DNA from: Bryobacterales bacterium
Lineage (GTDB): Bacteria > Acidobacteriota > Terriglobia > Bryobacterales > Bryobacteraceae
Assembly (NCBI GenBank): GCA_016789785.1
Contig: JAEUQE010000184.1
Coordinates: 1 to 19,104, forward strand
DNA: 19,104 bases
Direction: 5' to 3'
This document shows positions 15,172-19,104 of this stretch, piece after piece (positions within the stretch are counted from its first letter, which is position 1; every line of letters begins with the position of its first letter). Made by a program: the position numbers and the translations under genes. Under the pieces are notes generated by a model. The model did no database searches. It was not told where the DNA came from and was given only the letters and a program-made list of their open reading frames with translations.

Positions 15172-16323
15172 ATGAGCCTTAAGTTCCTGATTCCGGCTAC
15201 GCTTTGCGTGTGCACGCTGCCCGCGGCGGATATTGTCGTCATTGAGGAGATCGTCGCCAAGGTGAATGGCGACATCGTCACTCGCACCGAGATCGACCGC
15301 AGCCGCAAAGCCCTCGAAGCGGACATGCGCCAGCAAGGGCTCACCGGCGTCAAACTCCAGCAGGCAATGAAGGATCGCGAAGCCTCGTTGCTGCGCGACC
15401 GGATTGATCAGCTTCTGCTGGTGAACAAAGCCAAGGAACTGAGCATCAATGTGGACTCCGAAATCAGCCGCCGCATGGCCGAGATCCAGAAGCAGCTCAA
15501 CGAACCCGATGCCGACAAGTTCCAGCGCGTCGTGCGCGAGCAGACGGGCATGACGTTTGAAGACTACAAGAACGACATGCGCAACAGCATGCTCACCGAG
15601 CGCGTGATCCGTCAGGAAGTGGGCGGCCAGATCAACATCCCTCGGGCCGAGATCCAGAAATACTACGAAGAGCACAAGGCCGAGTTCGTCCGCGAAGAGA
15701 AGATCTATCTGCGCGAGATTCTGCTCAGCACGGAAGGCAAGGATCCCCAGACCGTCGCGTTGATTGAGAAGAAGGCCAACGATCTCGTCGCCCGCACCCG
15801 CAAGGGCGAACGCTTTCCCGAACTGGCACGCGACAATTCGGATTCAAAGTCGGCCCAGGATGGCGGCTTCATTGATGGCTACAAGCGCGGACAGTTGAGC
15901 CCGCAGATTGAAAGCCTCGTGTGGGACAAGGAGCGCAACCACGTCACCGACCCCATCAAGCTGCCCAATGGCTTCCTCATTCTGAAAGTGGATGAGCAGC
16001 ACAAGGCCGGCCAGGCGCCGTTTGAAGAAGTGGAAGGCGAGATTCAGAACCGGCTCTACATGCCGAAATTCCAGCCAAAGATTCGCGAGTATCTCACTTC
16101 GCTGCGCGAATCCTCCTTCCTGGAGATCAAGCCAGGCTGGTCGGACACTGGCGCCGCCCCCGGCAAGGACACTACCTGGAAGGATCCGGCCCAGTTGAAG
16201 CCCGAAACCATCACCAAGGAAGAGGTCGCCGCGCAGCCTCGCCGCAAGCGCCTTCTGTGGATGGTCCCGATTCCCGGCACCAAGTCCAGCGCGTCCAGTT
16301 CCTCGAAAACCGCCAAGATGTAG
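15172..16323 (+). CDS. SurA-like periplasmic chaperone/peptidyl-prolyl isomerase
   Basis: 383 residues with a signal peptide ending at about LPAAD (residue 20). A SurA-N chaperone domain follows, opening with IVAKVNGDIVTRTEIDRS (28-45) and rich in charged helices to about 150. Next is one parvulin (PpiC) domain at about 176-275: YLREILLS, GERFPELARDNSDSKSAQDGG, LSPQIESLVWD and NGFLILKVDE. E. coli SurA has two parvulin domains; this has one, as in many non-proteobacterial homologues. The tail is Lys/Ser-rich and low-complexity. The role would be folding of outer-membrane or secreted proteins in the periplasm. The start at 15172 is supported by the signal peptide. Confidence 0.88.
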   Translation: MSLKFLIPATLCVCTLPAADIVVIEEIVAKVNGDIVTRTEIDRSRKALEADMRQQGLTGVKLQQAMKDREASLLRDRIDQLLLVNKAKELSINVDSEISRRMAEIQKQLNEPDADKFQRVVREQTGMTFEDYKNDMRNSMLTERVIRQEVGGQINIPRAEIQKYYEEHKAEFVREEKIYLREILLSTEGKDPQTVALIEKKANDLVARTRKGERFPELARDNSDSKSAQDGGFIDGYKRGQLSPQIESLVWDKERNHVTDPIKLPNGFLILKVDEQHKAGQAPFEEVEGEIQNRLYMPKFQPKIREYLTSLRESSFLEIKPGWSDTGAAPGKDTTWKDPAQLKPETITKEEVAAQPRRKRLLWMVPIPGTKSSASSSSKTAKM

Positions 16324-16424
16324 GCGCGAGCGAATCTTCGTGGCGCGCGGCGAATCCCCGCCCGCGCGCTAAGTTTGACACAATGAGAGGATATCGCGGG
16401 GCCGTCCCGCAATCAGCCTCACCC

Positions 16425-17636
16425 ATGAAATCGCCATACGTCGCGGAACTGCAGCCGTCACAGGTTGTCACGGCCACCTTCCTCGTTCAGCAGAAAGACA
16501 TCCGTCAAAAGAAAACCGGAGAGCCCTATCTATCCCTCATCCTCGGTGACCGCACCGGCGAGTTGGATGCCAAGATGTGGGACAACGCCGAAGAAGTCAT
16601 GGACACGTTCAGCCGTGACGATTTCGTGCGAGTGCGCGGTCTGGTGCAGATCCACCAGAACCGCCAGCAGCTCACGATTCAGAAGCTCCAACGAGTGGAA
16701 GAGAACACCATTGAGCTGGCGGATTTCTTCCCCGCCACACGGCGGGATGTGGAAGAGATGATGAGCGAGTTGCGAAGCATGGCGGAGTCATTCTGCAATT
16801 CCGACCTGCGCGCGCTGTGCCTCGCATTTCTCGATGATCCTCAGATCGGTAAGATGCTGCGCGTCGCGCCGGCCGCGAAGTCGATGCACCATGCCCATCT
16901 CGGCGGGCTGCTGGAACACATCTGCTCGATGGCCAATGTCGCGCGGCACCTCGGCCCGCACTATGGCGTCGATTGTGATCTGCTGCTGACTGGTGTGCTG
17001 CTGCACGACATCGGCAAGATCTACGAGCTCACCTACGACCGTAGCTTCGGCTATTCGATCGACGGGCATTTGCTCGGGCACCTCACCATCGGCATCCGCA
17101 TGCTGGATGAAAAGATCCGCGCCTTGGGATCGTTTCCACCGAAGCTGCGCGTGCTGATTGAACATATGATCCTCAGCCATCATGGCCATCTCGAGTTCGG
17201 CTCGCCGAAGCTGCCCGCATTTCCCGAAGCGCTGCTCCTGCATCACATCGACAATCTCGACTCGAAGATGGAGGCCATGCGCGGCTCGCTCGAAAAGGAT
17301 CGCGGGATCGATGGCTTCCTTACGAGCTTCAATCCGGCGCTCGAACGGCAGATCTTCAAGAAGGACCGCTATCTGCAAGACGTCGTCCCGTCCCCGTCCG
17401 ACACTCCGGCATCTCCGGATGCCGGTACGCCCGGCGCGTCACGCGGAGTGCAGCCTGCCGCCGGAACCAACAGCGGGGCCATCGCCGCCAACACGGTCCA
17501 CACGTCGCCCCAGACGGCGGCAGCGGCAACTCCCCCGCCACCCAAGCCTCATCCCTACCGGCAGCCTTCGGTGTCGCCTTTCGCCCAGCAGTTGCAAAAG
17601 GCACTCGGAGGGAAGGACACTAACCGGAAGGACTGA
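16425..17636 (+). CDS. YhaM-type OB-HD 3'-5' exoribonuclease
   Basis: 403 residues from ATG 16425. The frame is open farther upstream (ATG 16383, and into the SurA-like gene), but MKSPYVAELQPSQVVTATFL is the usual opening of the family. Residues 12-90 form an OB-fold nucleic-acid-binding domain (LSLILGDRTGELDAKMWD). An HD phosphohydrolase domain follows, with His165 in LLEHICSMA, His194-Asp195 in LLHDIGKIYEL, His252-His253 in LSHHGHLEFGS and Asp276 in HHIDNLDSKME. YhaM of Bacillus, about 314 residues, degrades RNA from the 3' end. Here about 85 extra C-terminal residues are Pro/Ala/Thr-rich and probably disordered. The BlaI-type regulator follows after 13 bp. Confidence 0.88.
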   Translation: MKSPYVAELQPSQVVTATFLVQQKDIRQKKTGEPYLSLILGDRTGELDAKMWDNAEEVMDTFSRDDFVRVRGLVQIHQNRQQLTIQKLQRVEENTIELADFFPATRRDVEEMMSELRSMAESFCNSDLRALCLAFLDDPQIGKMLRVAPAAKSMHHAHLGGLLEHICSMANVARHLGPHYGVDCDLLLTGVLLHDIGKIYELTYDRSFGYSIDGHLLGHLTIGIRMLDEKIRALGSFPPKLRVLIEHMILSHHGHLEFGSPKLPAFPEALLLHHIDNLDSKMEAMRGSLEKDRGIDGFLTSFNPALERQIFKKDRYLQDVVPSPSDTPASPDAGTPGASRGVQPAAGTNSGAIAANTVHTSPQTAAAATPPPPKPHPYRQPSVSPFAQQLQKALGGKDTNRKD

Positions 17637-17649
17637 AACGGAGCTTGGT

Positions 17650-18039
17650 ATGCGTGCGGCCCGCCCTGCGAGAGACATTCCGCCACCCATGGAACTTCAG
17701 TGCCTCAAGGCGCTGTGGACCCTTGGGGAAGGCAACGTTCGCGCCGTGCAGGAGGCGCTCGCGCCGCGGCACCGCCTGGCTTACACCACCGTCATGACGC
17801 TGCTGGACCGGCTGACGAAGAAGGGCGGCTTGTCCCGTAGGAAGGCGGGCCGGAGCTTCATCTACAAGCCGCTGCTGGACCGCGACACAATGCGCCGGCG
17901 GGCAGTGAGCGATCTGATGACGAACCTCTTTGAAGGCTCTCCGGAATTGCTGCTGGCCTATGTGCAGGATGGCGGAGCGGGCACGGCGGCGCCTCGGGAA
18001 GAGGAGCCCGAGCAGCGGCTTGACACGGCATTGCTTTGA
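17650..18039 (+). CDS. BlaI/MecI/CopY-family transcriptional repressor
   Basis: 129 residues. A winged helix-turn-helix as in BlaI/MecI: PPPMELQCLKALWTLGEGNV at 11-30, then the recognition helix and wing in LAYTTVMTLLDRLTKKG to SFIYKPL (43-75). The C-terminal half has the family's dimerisation helix (RRRAVSDLMTNLFEGSPELLLAYV). The start at 17650 is chosen because GGAG at 17640-17643 is well spaced and relatives begin a few residues before PPPLE. The family normally pairs with a BlaR1-type M56 sensor protease, which is not present on either side. It probably shares a transcript with the exoribonuclease gene. Its targets are unknown. Confidence 0.9.
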   Translation: MRAARPARDIPPPMELQCLKALWTLGEGNVRAVQEALAPRHRLAYTTVMTLLDRLTKKGGLSRRKAGRSFIYKPLLDRDTMRRRAVSDLMTNLFEGSPELLLAYVQDGGAGTAAPREEEPEQRLDTALL

Positions 18040-18280
18040 CCGGTTTTGACGGCCGGGCACGTCAGCACCTCGCGGCGGATTCCTGGCCGCGTTCGCGCGC
18101 CCGGCCGCAGGAGTAAGCCGGCCGGCGGCGGCGCGAGCTACTAAACCCAAATCCCTCCGCGCGGTCCGTTCATCGCTCGCGCAGGGCCGGGCACAACCCG
18201 CTCGGCATTCCAAGCGACTCCACCTGCCGGCCGCCGCGCGCCGGGCAACAGTGCCACATCTCACCGGCGGTCAGTCCATC
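18040..18280. other. Intergenic/relic stretch after the BlaI gene
   Basis: About 240 bp of GC-rich sequence between the BlaI-type stop and the SMC fragment. On the minus strand the SMC-bearing frame continues to 18170 with Cys/Gly/Arg-rich text unlike SMC. No terminator with a T-run, RNA gene or further coding sequence was recognised. Confidence 0.4.
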
Positions 18281-18412
18281 GGCATCGCTGAACCGCTTCC
18301 GCGTCTCGACATCGATCTCCTGAATCGCCTTCTCCGTGTCACGGATCGAATCGAGCAGATCCTGCCGCTGCGTGTTCAGGAAGTCGTAACGCTGTTGCGA
18401 CTCCTGGAACTC
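18281..18412 (-). pseudogene. smc: Orphan fragment of an SMC protein
   Basis: About 44 residues in an open frame (GTG 18547 to 18170): EFQESQQRYDFLNTQRQDLL, then DSIRDTEKAIQEIDVETRKR and FSDA. This is the conserved coiled-coil segment just before the C-terminal ATPase head of bacterial SMC (Bacillus SMC reads EEFERVNERYKFLSEQKEDL...MDEEMTKRFNDT, from memory). No SMC sequence follows: the FGGG and LSGGE head motifs are absent and the frame runs into unrelated Cys/Arg/Gly-rich text. Nothing SMC-like precedes it either. The enclosing 125-residue ORF overlaps the upstream gene's stop as GTGA, so the fragment could be translated, but most likely this is a relic of a rearrangement. Confidence 0.75.
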
Positions 18413-18543
18413 GACCGGACACACTGCTGGCAGTTGTCCTGAAGACCCCAGGGAGTTCGCCAGGGTTTGATTGGAGTTTGTGGAAGATTCTTCGTTGTTG
18501 CTTTCCTTTTTCCTGTGACTTTGTGTGCCGAGTTTGCCGGTTT

Positions 18544-19104
18544 TCACGCGGCGCGGGTGTGGCGTGGGTTTGTTTGGTTCGCGGGGTCGAGATCGGCGCG
18601 GTAGCCGGGTTCGCCGGGCAGCGGACCTTCCATCATTGTGTGAAGTGCCTGTTTTGCCTTGAGTTGCTCGATGCGCTGCTTGTCGCGCATGTGCTGGTGA
18701 TAGAGGCGCATGGTGGGGCCGAGGTCGGCAAGTCCCGGAAAACGTTCATGGGCATTGTGCTGTTCGCGAAGGACGCGCTCGGACTGGAGTTTGCGGAGTT
18801 CGCGCAGGGCCGATTGCATGGCTGAGCGGTTCTGATTGAAGTAGCGCTGATAGAGAAGGTAGTCCTTGCGGGTGGCCGGGTCAGCGAGCGGGTCGACGCC
18901 ACGGGAGTCGGCTTCGCGTCCGAGTTCTTCCATGAGGATCTGCGCGCGTTCCATGTTGAATCGGGCGTTGCGAAGTTGGATGAGTGCGTCTTCTTCGAGG
19001 AAGCCGACCGGACGGATGGACTGCCGGTATTCCTGTTCGATCTCGGCGAGGAGGGGACGGAGATGTTCCGGGCAGAAGAACTTCGCGCCGGAGAGGCCGT
19101 GCTT
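18544..19104 (-). CDS. KHGLSG-family conserved hypothetical protein, 5' end outside window
   Basis: The frame is open from the right window edge: KHGLSGAKFFCPEHLRPLLA leads into EYRQSIRPVGFLEEDALIQL and then ARFNMERAQILMEELGREAD, with a long charged-helical C-terminal half (RKDYLLYQRYFNQNRSAMQS, RELRKLQSERVLREQ). It matches the pattern of a family common in Acidobacteriota whose N-terminus reads roughly NAxxSTGPKTPEGK before the KHGL motif; that part lies outside. Such proteins occur in many copies per genome and have no assigned function. About 186 residues are visible; an internal ATG at 18954 should not be taken as the start. The stop overlaps a GTG of the next minus-strand frame. Confidence 0.8.
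   Translation of the reverse strand, partial: KHGLSGAKFFCPEHLRPLLAEIEQEYRQSIRPVGFLEEDALIQLRNARFNMERAQILMEELGREADSRGVDPLADPATRKDYLLYQRYFNQNRSAMQSALRELRKLQSERVLREQHNAHERFPGLADLGPTMRLYHQHMRDKQRIEQLKAKQALHTMMEGPLPGEPGYRADLDPANQTNPRHTRAA

Noticed and set aside
16375..16403. Perfect TTGACA at 16375-16380 ahead of the YhaM-type gene
   Set aside because: No -10-like hexamer occurs at 16-18 bp spacing (the region is GC-rich), and GATATC at 16390 is too close. Not called as a promoter.
17182..17649. Long upstream extension of the BlaI-type frame
   Set aside because: It overlaps the HD exoribonuclease in another frame and is Arg/Ser/Pro-rich. The repressor starts at 17650 with a good ribosome site.

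Overview
The window reads as a chromosomal segment from a GC-rich member of the Acidobacteriota, most likely the Solibacterales/Bryobacterales group. That placement rests on recognised gene styles, not on a marker gene: an ADOP-like (acidobacterial MacB/FtsX-type permease) derivative, a secreted 'DPWIGVWKMDLSKSKF' protein, a Solibacter-style ankyrin protein, a 'KHGLSG' family protein and REP-like hairpins. No rRNA, tRNA or CRISPR array was seen.

Left part (1-4570) is an accessory, scarred region. It opens with the 3' part of a tyrosine recombinase. A 32-bp near-perfect palindrome follows, then a 5'-truncated IstB (IS21-type helper ATPase), with short TGTGGAGYT motifs scattered around them. 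After a small unknown ORF and about 650 bp without a convincing gene comes a two-gene block of visibly lower GC: a probable type II restriction endonuclease, overlapping by ATGA a D12-class adenine-N6 DNA methyltransferase. About 50 bp after the methyltransferase the composition returns to GC-rich in the middle of an ankyrin-repeat gene that has lost its 5' end. The simplest reading is that a mobile restriction-modification module landed in, or replaced part of, a native ankyrin gene.

Middle part (4582-14542) is ordinary chromosomal content. On the minus strand lie a large polytopic membrane protein with C-terminal TPRs and a secreted SMP-30/gluconolactonase-like beta-propeller. Divergent from the latter is a plus-strand pair, cardiolipin synthase-type PLD (two HKD motifs) plus an EEP-superfamily hydrolase, recalling the E. 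coli clsB-ybhP pairing. Next come a ribulokinase (araB) without arabinose partners, a Tat-type glycerophosphodiester phosphodiesterase 6 bp behind it, a hairpin-repeat intergenic region, and an ADOP-derived membrane protein with a Cys-rich tail. The plus-strand genes of this block use leucine TTA codons repeatedly.

Right part (14647-18039) holds a small secreted protein, a SurA-like periplasmic chaperone/PPIase, a YhaM-type OB-HD 3'-5' exoribonuclease and, 13 bp behind it, a BlaI/MecI-type repressor. These four genes show no TTA codons. The last kilobase carries, on the minus strand, the C-terminal part of a 'KHGLSG' family protein and, in an ORF overlapping its stop by GTGA, an orphan piece of about 44 residues of an SMC protein near its C-terminal head. 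This is another scar of rearrangement.
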